Positions 35,303 to 46,987 of a stretch of 64,000 nucleotides of DNA are shown piece by piece; the stretch's first letter is position 1; the number at the start of each line of letters is the position of its first letter. The DNA comes from Turnera subulata (lineage: Eukaryota > Streptophyta > Magnoliopsida > Malpighiales > Passifloraceae): NCBI GenBank assembly GCA_028386065.3, contig JAKUCV010005543.1:57960-121959 (forward strand), in the 5' to 3' direction. Made by a program: the position numbers and the translations under genes. Below the pieces are notes generated by a model. The model was not told where the DNA came from and made no database searches. It saw nothing but the letters and a program-made list of their open reading frames with translations.

Positions 35303-37413
35303 ATGGAGTTGGAGAAGGCAAAGATGGGGTTTGAGGAGACGGAGCTGAGGCTAGGGCTGCCTGGGAATAGTGGAGGGAATGAAGGAGATCAGGCAGCAAG
35401 GAAGAGAGGGTTCTCTGAGACTGTTGATTTGCAGCTTAATCTTTCTTCCAAGGAGGACGGGATCGATCCTGATGTGAAGGGTAAGAGTTTTCAAAAGGAA
35501 AAGAACCTGGTTGAAGCTGATCCAGCAAAACCTCCAGCTAAGTAAGCTATAACATGATTTCTTCTTCTCTTTCTCTTGATATTATTGTTTAAACCTTTTT
35601 CTGGCCTGTAATGGTGGTGGCGCATAATTATAGCATGTGATAGTGATAGGAACATAGGTTTAAGCACATCATGTATTTATTTTTCACATTACTTGTTGGT
35701 ACGTGTGGTCGAGGGGGAGGGGCTGAAAGAGGTAACCCAGCCTTCTATCTACAGTATTTTATGTCATCTATCCTTGGCTTTGACATAAACTTACAACTGA
35801 TTTAAGTGATCAGGGATAAACTAGTCCGTTGTCATGGATGTTTGTTTGAAAGAATCTTTTCTCTTTCTATAAGCAACCTTGAGAAATCCTGAATCGTGTT
35901 TATTCATTTTATGTGAAAAGTGTACGTGAAAATTAGTGACCTCTTAGCAAAAAGTGCTTGCTCCTACATATATATGATGATGATTTCTCATTTCTGGACT
36001 GGTAGGCTGTACATAAGTCCAGCCAAGCAAACCTAGAAAATGGTTATCTTTTCCCTCCATCACGCTAGTCTTCTAGACATGTTTAAGTTCTACGGAGTGG
36101 AAAGAGAAATTTCGTTGTGTTATTTATTTCTATTTATGAAATTAAAATTCTTCATTTTATTTATACCTCCACCGAAATTTACAGACAGAAAGCATACTGT
36201 TGGTGTTATATGTACAAATACTACTGTGTATATATATTTACAAGAAAAATGGAAGGCTGTCATTGTTTCCTGTTAGAGTATGTAGAGGGAAAGAATAAGT
36301 GAAAGTGAAAGTGGAAAAAGCGACAACCAATATATACATTCTCTAATAATTGGAACCAAGAACTGTCAATAGTCCCTCAATAATTAATACAGTTTTAATT
36401 TATTGCATATATATCAGCAAAATAAATGAGTGAATTAGTTGATGATGCTATTATACATATAGCTAGCTAGGCACTAATTAATGAAGGAAATAAATTAATG
36501 ATGGTTATAATAATTCAATTGTAAAACCTATCTGGTTAATGTTATTAGGGCACAGGTGGTGGGTTGGCCACCGGTCCGGTCATTCCGGAAGAACATGTTA
36601 GCCGTCCAAAAGAGCAACAGTGAGGAAAGCGAGAAGGCAGCCTTCGTGAAGGTTAGCATGGACGGCGCACCTTACCTGCGTAAGGTGGATTTGAAGATGT
36701 ACAAGACCTACCAGGAGCTCTCTGATGCCTTGGGCAAAATGCTCGGCTCCTTCACTTCTGTTGGTATGAGTTGATTGTGTACAAAATTCCTGTTAATTAA
36801 GTATATATACATACATATGATTCCCATATGGATGTATATGTTGATTTCCAATTGATTAATGCTTATATATCAATTAGGCAATTCTGGATCCAACGGAATG
36901 AAAGATTTCCTTAACGAGAGCAAGATCGTGGACCTTCTTAATGGCACTGATTATGTTCCAACTTATGAAGATAAGGATGGAGACTGGATGCTTGTTGGGG
37001 ATGTCCCCTGGGAGTATGTTCTAATTAATTCCATGATATTTCACTAAAAACCCGCAATTTCTAAGTAATATATGTGTACTGTATATATGCTGCTAGCTGA
37101 TTTTTATTTTTTTTTTTTTTCTATTGTCAACCCAGAATGTTTGTTGAATCATGCAAGCGGCTGCGGATAATGAAAGCAACTGAGGCGACTGGACTTGGTA
37201 GGTATACTTATTCTTATGTTTATAATTTCATTTACTTACGGGAAAATCAACTTCATATATAGTTGACTAGGCTTAATTAATTATTTGTTTCTACTGTGTA
37301 ATTTCCAACATTAAATATACATATATATGGTTTTCTTGAAGGCTTAATTTTCTTTCTTTTATGTGCCAGCACCAAGAGCCATGGAGAAATGCAAAAACAG
37401 AAACTACAAGTAG
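35303..37413 (+). CDS. Aux/IAA auxin-responsive repressor, IAA7/14/16/17 clade
   Basis: Five exons join without a stop: 35303-35541, 36549-36763, 36878-37013, 37136-37197, 37370-37413, giving 231 aa, all with GT..AG introns. Domain I is TELRLGLPG (residues 13-21, the LxLxL motif that recruits TOPLESS); [14 protein letters not shown] (34-47) follows. Domain [15 protein letters not shown] (83-95), is the degron by which auxin bridges the protein to TIR1/AFB. Domains III-IV form the PB1 fold ([17 protein letters not shown] from 112; acidic [16 protein letters not shown], 181-196) that pairs with ARFs. KRLRIMK (204-210) can act as nuclear signal. The ending [12 protein letters not shown] and overall length fit the IAA7/14/16/17 clade; orthology within it is unresolved. 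A GTG two codons upstream is ignored because the ATG at 35303 gives the standard N-terminus. AATAAT near 37686 may direct polyadenylation. Confidence 0.95.
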
Positions 37414-40400
37414 CTATAGCGACCCGGCCTGCTTCTTTTTGATCATCTGCTTTGTCTGGAGGAGCACTGCAAGAGCAAACAATCAAAGCCGAAGATGGAT
37501 TGAGCAGGCATGTTTAGGTGTTTACGTGTTATACTACTATCGGTTTGATATGTATAATATTGTGAGATACTCAAAAATACTATGATGGACACAAAGCATA
37601 AAAACTGTAATGTTCCCAGCCTTCCAGGATTCGCTATGTCTATTGCTTGTTTTGTTTGATGGTTTGGCCGTGAAGTAATGACTGCAATAATGTACCCGCT
37701 TGTTCTACCTAGCCCCGAAGTCTTTTTGTATATATATTGCTTAAATTATTTTATTCTTTCCTATAAAAGTCACTAATTATATCACTATAACTCTAACGAG
37801 GTACAACTAATTAAGGAAATGTTGCATCATGACCTTGTTGGAGTTTGGGTAGGGAACAAGATCATGTGCATGTTCGTGTAGCATTTACTTATGCCCATTT
37901 GGATAGGTTACTTGATTTGCTATTGAGAATTGGGAAAGAAATTTCCAAATCGATGCTAGCTAGCAAGTGTAGCATTGGTTTGTCCCGTTCTCATTCAACA
38001 AACGAAAATAAAAATTAGTGGAAGCAGGGAAAACAAGTCCACACCGACGTGTGAACTAGGCTACCACACACACAAACAATAATTAGCACATTTAGTACCA
38101 GTGACTCTGGCCCCTTATGTCGACTTCATCAGCTACTTGAATTTTGTGACGGTCATGGTCCTGTGCTGGCATTTGCTGTATTATGATATTAAGAATGCTC
38201 TGTTTGATCAAACATTAACTTATGGACGTATTGATGTTTAGTCTCTCGCATATATTGGATCTGACAATTCTTCAAATCCTATGCATTTTTTCAGCCATAT
38301 ATACATGGAAAATGCTAGAATATACAAGTTGCAAACATACAGGAAACAAGGATGATTCTTGGAGCGATCCAATAGATACATTTCTCGGAGAAAGTTTCTT
38401 TTTTTTCTTTTTGCACAAAGTCGGAGGAAGATTAACAGGAAAAGTGAACAATGAAGCGGAAATCAAATTCATATTCAAAGTTTTAACCCGCTAAGCACCC
38501 CTGTAGTTATGCTGCTATTTTCTTGCTTCCTGAACAATAGGTTAAATTTGTTAAAAAAAAAAAAGGAATTGAACATCTCATGTCAGAAATCACGGAAGAA
38601 GCATTTGTACGGTATGGCTGACTTATTGTCATATGCTGTCTCTCCCTCAAACAACATCCTATTATGATTTTTAGGCTTTCCAAATAACAAATGAAGAATT
38701 ACAGGGTATGCAGCCTGCTTGGACTTTGACCTGATAACTTCCGTGCAATCAAGCAAAATGAGTTGCTTCGTTGCTACTGTTTAGGTTCTTTCTTTGATCT
38801 CAGTCGACAAGGAAAATTAGTATCCGTGTCTGATGATGGTCAAAATTGAATATCCTCCAATCCTCCATGACCATTTCTATTCATCTATCCAAGGAGGGTA
38901 AGAGAAAAAGCAGGGGCTCTCCTCCCCTGCCCAAGCACAAAGAACATAGTGCATGATCATCTGATCTGACGGTCCAAAAGTAATAAAGAGAAAAGTATCA
39001 ATAGATGAATATTGAACTTCTCATAGTTAACCTATATCTTTTGTTTATAACACAGCCTAAATTTTTCATCAAACTTGAGTACAACATACTATAATTTTGA
39101 CTTCTTTCATCTTTGGATCTCTTCTCATTTGGTTTGGCAAACATGAATTCTTGCAAATATTGAAATGCAAGTGGTGCTTTCTACTGGAAACCTGGCCTGG
39201 TGGGAACTTGAGTGATTATTTAGTTATCTCTTTTTATTAGCCGTTCCTGTTCCTTTTGTAGCAAGCCATATGCTGCGGGCTATTTTTAGATACCATATAT
39301 AGTAGCGAGCAGGAAAATTCCCACCTTCGAATTCTCTTTTCAGTGACCCGGATCCTCCTCAATTCTGTAGCTTCGTAGCAGTCTGGTGTAAATTCACTAG
39401 CTTTTTTGGAAGCAACGGTATATATTTCTGTATCCCTCATGCCATTCGGCTTCTGCAGAATGTTATATTGATCTTCCTTTCTCTCACATCCTAGAGAAGG
39501 AGATTTATAGGTTGATACTCTTGTGAAGGATAGTTCATCCGGTTGCTGACTTTCATTACTTGGAAGCAGGATGTGACTTCATTACTGCTTCCTTCCCTTT
39601 AAATTTTCTTCAATGTTAAAATGTTCTCTGTACATCTTGTCCTCATTCTTGCTGAATTTACCTCCTTTTTCTTTGTCAAAAGACCAATTCAACCTAAAAA
39701 TGTGAGCTATTGAGGTCCAAGGATGATTTTATACACATTCTTCGTTCAGTAATGTTTCTTCATCCATCAAAACTCAGAAAATTGGAGCGCACAGAATTCC
39801 TATTACTGTTGATCATGTTTAAAATGGGGAATTGTAGGTCAGTTGTCTAGTCGGCCTTGCGTTAAGTGCACGTCGTTTACTTGGTTGTCAACGACTAGTC
39901 TTTTGTACCATAAAACAATGTGAGAAGTTAGTTCCCAGGTAAACGACAAGTTGCATGGCTATGCAACTAGCTACCAATTGGCAATTACCATAAGCAACAC
40001 TTATTCCAAGAGATCGACCAGAAAGATTTACGAAAACGAAATAGAAGTTAAAATTACTTAGCTTTTGGCCTTAAATCTTTCTTGTCCATCTGATTTTAGA
40101 CAAAAGCCTTGACCAGGAGGGGAACAGCAAATCATTGAAGGCATGAAGACAGATAATAAACTCCTAAGATGCACAACAAATATGTTATCATGTTGAGATT
40201 TTCAATGTATCAGCAAATATGTTGTCATGTTAAGGCATTAGCGTTTCCCACAAAATGCATGGCAAACGAATTGGTAAAGCGTTAGGCATGATAAAGAAGA
40301 TTTACTTGCCAGGAATACTCAAAGAGTAGCTTCATGGCCAGTCCCTGTATAGAGTATCATTACCGAGAAACTCAAGAGGCAAGCATGTTCACCTCTATCA

Positions 40401-40681
40401 ACTCCAAAAGACAAAAACAAATGCGCAGGACACATCTTTATTTGATAATTAATAATAGATGAAGAACAATGTTTTACAGTCTCACAGTATCATGGTTACA
40501 CAAACTTAACAATTTGTTTGTATGATGGAAATTCTACAGAACAGCTGGCCCTAGCCATGTTAATTTGCAGGGGCACAAAGCCAAATAAAACCAATCAGTA
40601 GCAAGAGATTGCACCATGTACACAGGAAGAGTAATGTTTGCATCTCGTGTACAATGAGAATTGTATCTCACAAGCAAATGC
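37414..40681. other. Intergenic region between the convergent IAA and FBL17 genes
   Basis: The first 300-400 bp is probably the IAA 3' untranslated region, and the last 200-250 bp before 40682 that of FBL17 (minus strand). Between them is AT-rich DNA with short open frames (38222-38494, 39237-39440) lacking motifs. No transposon terminus was recognised. Confidence 0.5.
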
Positions 40682-43600
40682 TTAGTCTACAAGCACATTA
40701 CAAGGACGACTCGAAATCCTCTTCCGCTTCTTGTCATCGTCACAGGGCTGCAAGGGAGACTGTCCCTAATCAAAGTTAGTCCAAACATTGTCTTCTTAAG
40801 ATGGTGTAAATATGCTACTAAAATCATTTATTTGGTCTAGTTATGAAGCTTAGGCAAATATAAATATAGCAAGATTATAACTCGGGAGGCACCTACCTGC
40901 TGACTCAGGAAATTTGGGACCCGAATCCTCTTTGAGCCATCAGCCAGGCGTTTGCTTGGAAAATAGTTTTCCGTAGCAGCAACACTGTTACTTACCTGCA
41001 CGCGTGTGAAAGAAACAATTAAGGATATTGCAACGGAAGTATGACAACTCCAGTTTAGAATAATTGCTACAATGGATTCCTGGCCACTAAAGATTAACGT
41101 TTTAGTGCATTATGCTCCGTGATTAGCCTCCTAATAAGACAGCAAGAAGAATTCCCTGGTCTCTTCTGAAGTAGCTTCAGAGCTAAAAGACAGTGCCCAG
41201 GTCTCTTTTCAGTTAGCTAAAAAGAACAATTTTGTTATCCTCATCAATTTATTTCTGGAGTCAGCTTGTTATGCCCCTCTGATCACTTGGCAAGATTTTG
41301 AACATATGAAGATTAAGTTCTCAGTAAAGCAATCCGATAATAGAACTCCAATGGAATTAAGTATTCACCTGGCTTTGAATGGCTCCAATCAACAAATTGT
41401 GACATCCTGATGCATGCACACTTTCCAAACTCGGGCACTGAAGGAGCACTCTCTCTGTGAATAAAAGGCATAATTAATACGCCTCCAAAATTGAACACAA
41501 GAATCCAGGCTACTGCTTATGCAAAATTATGAACAGAAACATAGAAAAAAATAGCATACCAGGATGCAAGTTTTTACAAGAATTCAGATTCAGATCACCG
41601 AGTTCTGGGCAATTCAAGTACAAAGCCTGCATTTTAACTTCACACATTAAGAACCAGAAGAAGTGCACAAATACGTCAAAACGCTGTTGGGTCATGACAG
41701 AAGCTTACATCTAGGCCAGAACAACCCCATAAGCTGAGTTTTCTCAACCGAGCATGCTTGATAATGAGCTTCTGATATATGAGGTGCATTTGGTTTTTAA
41801 ATGTTGTTTGCAACTCAAATTCATCGGTTTCCTCAGAGGTTGGATATGGAGAACCTGGATCGCATATGCTCATTCCACAATCCATGAGTTCAAGATGAGG
41901 CAATTGTGCTGTTGCAAATTGAATCCCACCTGAAAACAATATAGTTAACAAGAGCTCTGCGGCAAAGCACATAAGAAACATGGGAACTCCAATTCGGAAA
42001 CAGAGCTTGGTCATGGAGATTACTGGAAGTGATATTGGGACATAGAGCAAGGAGGAGTCTTGAAAGGGTTCCAGGGAACACATTGCAGATCATTCCGATG
42101 CCACTATCACTGATGCTAGACCTGAAATAAGATTGAACTTTTCAGTAGTGCAATCTAACTAAATTAAGCTATGCAGGACATTCAATTTTGGACCAAATCC
42201 TAGTATCGGAGGGACCTGAAGCCCAATCATACCCGCTCAGATCAAGCAACTCTAGTTTTGAATAGCTTGAAGCAATAGCAGCAACAGATGCATCAGTGAT
42301 TTCTGTTCCAAGGACCAACGAAAGCATTCGCAAGCTCCTGAGTTTGCAAAACAGGCAATCGATAATCAGACAGTTATTCAATCACTAATGGAGAACCGGA
42401 GGTCTTGTACCATTTTTCTTAAGCTGAAAGTGGTAAAGAGTAAAAGGACTGCAAATGCTCTAACAGCCACTGCGTCTTTTGCAAAACGAGTGTTTGAACG
42501 CTACCATATGTTTAAAATAAATAAAACAAGCAAGCTGATAAAAAGTATTGTTTTAAGACCTCAAGCTTGCAGCCGTAAGCGCTAGAACAGCAGGGTGAGA
42601 AAGCCTCAAAGATGCAATGTGTATGTTTTGCAACCTCGGACAACCCCTTCCTAGGCCATCAGCCATGGCAACAAGATCAGTATTGTCATTTTCTTGACGA
42701 GAAAAATCAAGGGAAATCTCTTTCAAACTGGGGCAGTTAAAGACCTGCAAATAAAACTACAAATCAGAAAAAAAAAAACTCGAGTGCAAATGCATATATT
42801 TGTTCATAAGACAGAGTGACCAAACTCCATCACTCCTTACACAAAATAACACACTTGGAACCTGAAGAAACATCTTGCCAAAAAGTGAGAAATATGATTA
42901 ACAATTACCATTTTAGATAAGCAGTAAAGATCTGAAAGCCAGAGCGTAGAAAGACTTGATGAACAGACAACAAAACCACCTAGATTAGTGCATCCTTCCA
43001 TCTTAAGGCTTGTAAGGCAACGCCTATCAGCTACAAAACGACCTAGCTCATCGCTGCATATAAAAATTACAAAAATGAATTAAGTTTATAAGTGCAGCAC
43101 GTCAAGGCAGCTTCTCATTTTCGCCAATGATGATAACATTAATGGAAAGCAGAAAATGCAGAGGTTTACGATTGAACAATGTATAATCACACTGCTTCAA
43201 GCAAATGAGTGCTGGGAAATCTAGTAATGAAAGAAGCCTCCAAAAAGTTCCCAAAACAAAAGGCACCTTAAAGACTCTACATCATTTCTATAGCAACCAA
43301 AATCACAGTCAGTAATAAAACGTTTGTTATCATCTATAACTACAGACACGTATGGACAAAAGTGCCCATAAAACAAGCATAACTTGGACCGATGATCTGC
43401 TCCCAATTGAATTTAGGCCTCAAAACCAATATAGTACGTCATAAAGTGGTGGCTACAAGGACCATCCATATGCAGCACACAAACGCTACAAATAACAAAA
43501 GTAGGCAAACACAACCATACCCAGTGATCCGGTTGACTGCAGTATCTGACATAGATATCTCCATGACCTCCAGATTAGGGCATGAGAACGCAATGCAAGC

Positions 43601-44684
43601 CAGCATCGTCGCATCCACATCACTGCAATATCCAACCAAAAATATATAATCAACCAAATAGCATAATACTGTCCAATATGCCTAACTAAACTTTTTAACC
43701 CAGAAATAGCGACAACAGTAACGTTCACAATTTATTAAAACTAATGAGTAAATTGTACCCTCATAAAATTCAGAATCCCAAAACTTAATCAAACTTATTT
43801 AGATCTTGACCGTAATAAAAACCTGGTGTAGTATACTGTACTGCATTGACATTAATAGATCGAGCAGTACGATGATACATGACAGTGTCATTTCGCAGTT
43901 ACTTTTAGAATCGAGGCCACATTTCTGTTTATTGCCACAAACTTTAATGATTTTTGTTATGTTAGTCCATATCGTTAACGTTCATCGAATAGAGCTAAAT
44001 CCGATCTCTGCAATCCCAGATCTGATAGAAATTAGAACCAAACGGAGCTCTGTCAAGACAAAACCCTAACCTTTCCATTCTAAGATTGAGCCTAAGCAGT
44101 GCAGGGCACTTCTGAAGCAAGGATCCAACAAACCCGAGCTGCGCCCTGGGTGGAACTCTAAACCTGAGCTCCTCCGCCGCCCTCCACAACCTCCTCGTCG
44201 TGTCTCTCCAACTCTTACACACCCCAGCCGCCGCCAACAGGCTCGCCGGCGGCAGCCTCCTCAGCACCTCCCACATGCAGCTCGCAGGGAGCAGATCCGA
44301 CTCCGACTCGTCCATCTCCGGCTCGGGAGAGTCGCAGCGAAGGTCGATATCGTCGAAGGAGAGCGCGCGGGGGAGGCGGGAGTGCTGCTGGCGAGTAGCA
44401 GCCGGGGGCCGGTAGGAAGGGGCGGAGGGGGTGGCGGTGGATATGGCAGAGGTAGGGGTGGCGGCGGAGGCGGCGGCCGGAGAGGCGGCGGATGGAGGAG
44501 GGAGGTGGCAGACATGGCCCTTCTTCGGGAGGCCGCAGCGGCCGCAGTTGTAGCTGCCGCGGTGTTTCTTAAGGGGGCGTTGGGGGAAGTCAAAGGAGGC
44601 GGCGGGGGAGAAGGAGGCGGTGGAGCCGCCGGGGGTGGCGGGGGAGATGTGGGGGAGGGCTTGGTTGGCGGTTTCGTGGTGCAT
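40682..44684 (-). CDS. FBL17: F-box/LRR-repeat protein 17-like, SCF substrate receptor
   Basis: Eleven exons join in frame on the minus strand: 44684-44071, 43622-43521, 43053-42909, 42744-42560, 42337-42233, 42121-42024, 41929-41709, 41626-41560, 41454-41369, 40995-40897, 40765-40682; total 601 aa. The N-terminus has RGSYNCGRCGLPKKGHVC (42-59, a Cys/His cluster characteristic of FBL17 proteins) and an Ala/Pro-rich linker. The F-box is at about 131-171 (LLPASCMWEVLRRLPPASLL then VCKSWRDTTRRLWR). LRRs fill about 185-560, with phrases such as CPNLEVMEIS, CPSLKEISLDF, LELLDLSG, LRKLSLWGCSGLD and CPELGDLNLNSC. KKRKR (586-590) is a likely nuclear signal. In Arabidopsis FBL17 works in an SCF complex that degrades KRP inhibitors of CDKA, allowing S phase in the male germline and in somatic cells. 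Exon 10 (99 bp) starts with a donor-like GTAAGT. Confidence 0.95.
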
Positions 44685-44860
44685 TTCTTTTCTTCTTTTT
44701 TTTTTTTTGTTGTGTGTGTGTGTTTGTGATTTGTGTTAGGTGAAGCAAAGTGGATGAGTGAGTGAGTGAAAGGGGGGGAAGTGAAAGTGAGTGAAATTGG
44801 GGGAGAAATAAATGGAGGGAAGGAAGGAATTAGAGGGGGGGGAAGGCTGGAAAAGGGAAG

Positions 44861-44888
44861 GCGCGGGAGATTTGTGACCGTTTCGCGC
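44861..44888 (-). promoter_or_regulatory. Paired E2F-type sites upstream of FBL17
   Basis: GCGCGGGA (44861-44868, reverse TCCCGCGC) and TTTCGCGC (44881-44888) lie about 180-205 bp upstream of the FBL17 start codon. The second fits the E2F/DP consensus TTTSSCGC; the first is a near match. Arabidopsis FBL17 is known to be under RBR/E2F control, so the pair fits cell-cycle regulation, but binding is inferred. Confidence 0.65.
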
Positions 44889-44899
44889 CTTTGTTATTT

Positions 44900-46534
44900 T
44901 AAAGTGATAAAATATTGGGGAGGAGCGTGGGTTTGGGGGATAAGTAATTGACGCTATTACCCTGCCGTTAACGGGTGAAAAACGTGGTGCCTTTTGTTTG
45001 CTTCCTCCTATGGAATGTTCTCCCATGGGTATCCTCCCCTCCCTGTGCAAATCGCACTCTCCTGTTTTCTTCCTTTTTGGTTTTTTCTTTCCACCTTTTT
45101 CCAAGATTTCGTTTTCGTAATAGATAGATCACGATTTTGTTGTTGTTGTTGTCTTTGGTTGATTATCTGAATGCGGTAACCTTGTTGTAATTTGTTTGCT
45201 AAAATGCCAAGTATGGTTCAGAATTTGTGCCAGAAATAATATTAGTAAATTTTTTTAGAAAAGAAAAATGGAAAAGGTTGAATCAGAATACCAGATTCAA
45301 CAAAAATTTAAAAAAAGGAAAAAAAAAAAATCAGATGGCAAAATGTATGTGAGGTCCATAATTGCATTAACTAGGGGGCCAGATTTAAACTAAATAACCT
45401 GCTCTTGTTCATTTCGTAGCTGGGATTACTAAAATGGGTAAATGGATCCAAGTGATCATAAACTTCATCGCGAACTCGATTAAATTAACCGGGGTATTAC
45501 AGTTGTCAGTTTTGTCACTTACCAACTCAGGAACACGTCATGCTCACGAGTCAACAACATTTACACAGTAGTCGTTCACTCATACTTGTTGAAAATCTAA
45601 CATTGGTGCGTCCTTAATGCAGAGTCCCGATGACTAACAAGGCAAACCCGTCATTCAAGAGGTTTACTACGATACTTTGTGAAAAAAGTTGGGATAGCTA
45701 ATCAGGATTGACGTGAATGATTAGATATGTACAGCCATGCATGGAGGTAGAGATAAGGGATGAAGGAGGAACTGCACTTGAGTTAATCCTAGTTATACGT
45801 AACGTGCATAATACGGGGTCCCTTGACTTGTTCCTCTGTGTCAAGGATGAAACATAAGATTCATAAATCAAAAAAATAATAATAATCATTTATTTAATCG
45901 AAAAAGGATCCAGTCCGAAAATAAATTTCTGCCGTTTCTTCATTAAATAACTCAATTCAACTGTGATAACAGGAAAGGTTATATGGGCCAAAAGGGCCTG
46001 TTGAGTGTTGCCCAATAATCTCATGTCTCGGACCAAAACATGGAATTCCGAGAAACAGTTTCCACTAATCCAAGTTCGTCATAAACCAGATAAAAAACAA
46101 ACCCAAGCTAGCCCAGTACGACCCACCCCAACTCATTTTTTTTTCCTTTATTTTATTTCAAACCGAAACATATATATTCAAGGCCCACAAGACAAGGCAA
46201 CAAAAACATAGGTTATGGCATTTCTATTGGGCTCAAGTTATGAGTTGGATTCCACCTAATTTTCATCATTTTTATTCAAAAAAACATCTTTCACGCAACA
46301 CAACCATAAAAGCAATGTGACAACGTGAGGAATTTGTATAAGTACAGAAAAATAAACGAGAAAAAAATACTTTTTAAAAAAATCACTCATCGAGTGTGAC
46401 AGATCAGGAATCGTATTGTACATTGTAAAACATGTAACATTTACTAATTTATTAGTTGTTCGTTTTAGCTAAATATTTCCAATTGTTTGGTCAAAACCCA
46501 TAACCAATCTATAATCTATTCGGTCTTCAAGGAC
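44900..46534. other. Intergenic region upstream of FBL17
   Basis: AT-rich DNA with poly-A and poly-T runs and a CT-rich block on the minus strand near 45050-45100. No gene, transposon terminus or RNA was recognised. Confidence 0.5.
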
Positions 46535-46539
46535 CAAAA

Positions 46540-46976
46540 TGTCAAGGACACAGGATGGCGCAGCGGAAAAACACCCAATATCCGTGCGGCTCTAGGTTCG
46601 CAACGATACCTAAATCAGTCTAAGCAAACAAAATTATAAGAATACAGTATTTAGGAGAAATCTCCGTAGTATTATTGCTCAAAGAATACAACAACACACA
46701 CAGCCCAACGCCTCCCCTCTCATGCTATTTATACAATAACACTTGAGTGCTCTCCAAGTAATCCTAAGAAAACCCACTCACACTAGGTTTCTTATCCCCC
46801 ACTCCTATTCTTTATGGACAAGGATTAGTCAATTCCAAGCCCACAACGATACAAGCCCATTACATAATTAAGTGACTAGTTTAATTAAATAACAAACCCC
46901 TCACCATCAATCCAATATGCACACGGATTTGGCCTACACTAGGACTTTGTGTGCCTAAAAATCCCAATGCGTGACA
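46540..46976 (-). repeat. 3' LTR of the gag-protease-chromodomain element
   Basis: It is 437 bp, TGTCAAGG...GCGTGACA on the plus strand. On the element strand the adjacent purine-rich GGTGGTGGAGAA, immediately before TGTCACGC, is the likely polypurine tract, and the gag stop codon (46988-46990) nearly touches it. Confidence 0.9.
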
Positions 46977-46987
46977 TTCTCCACCAC

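Noticed and set aside
44200..44729. Gly-rich and Ser-rich frames overlapping FBL17 exon 1
   Set aside because: They are antisense or shifted readings of the GC-rich Ala/Pro linker; the FBL17 frame joins ten further exons and is clearly the real one.
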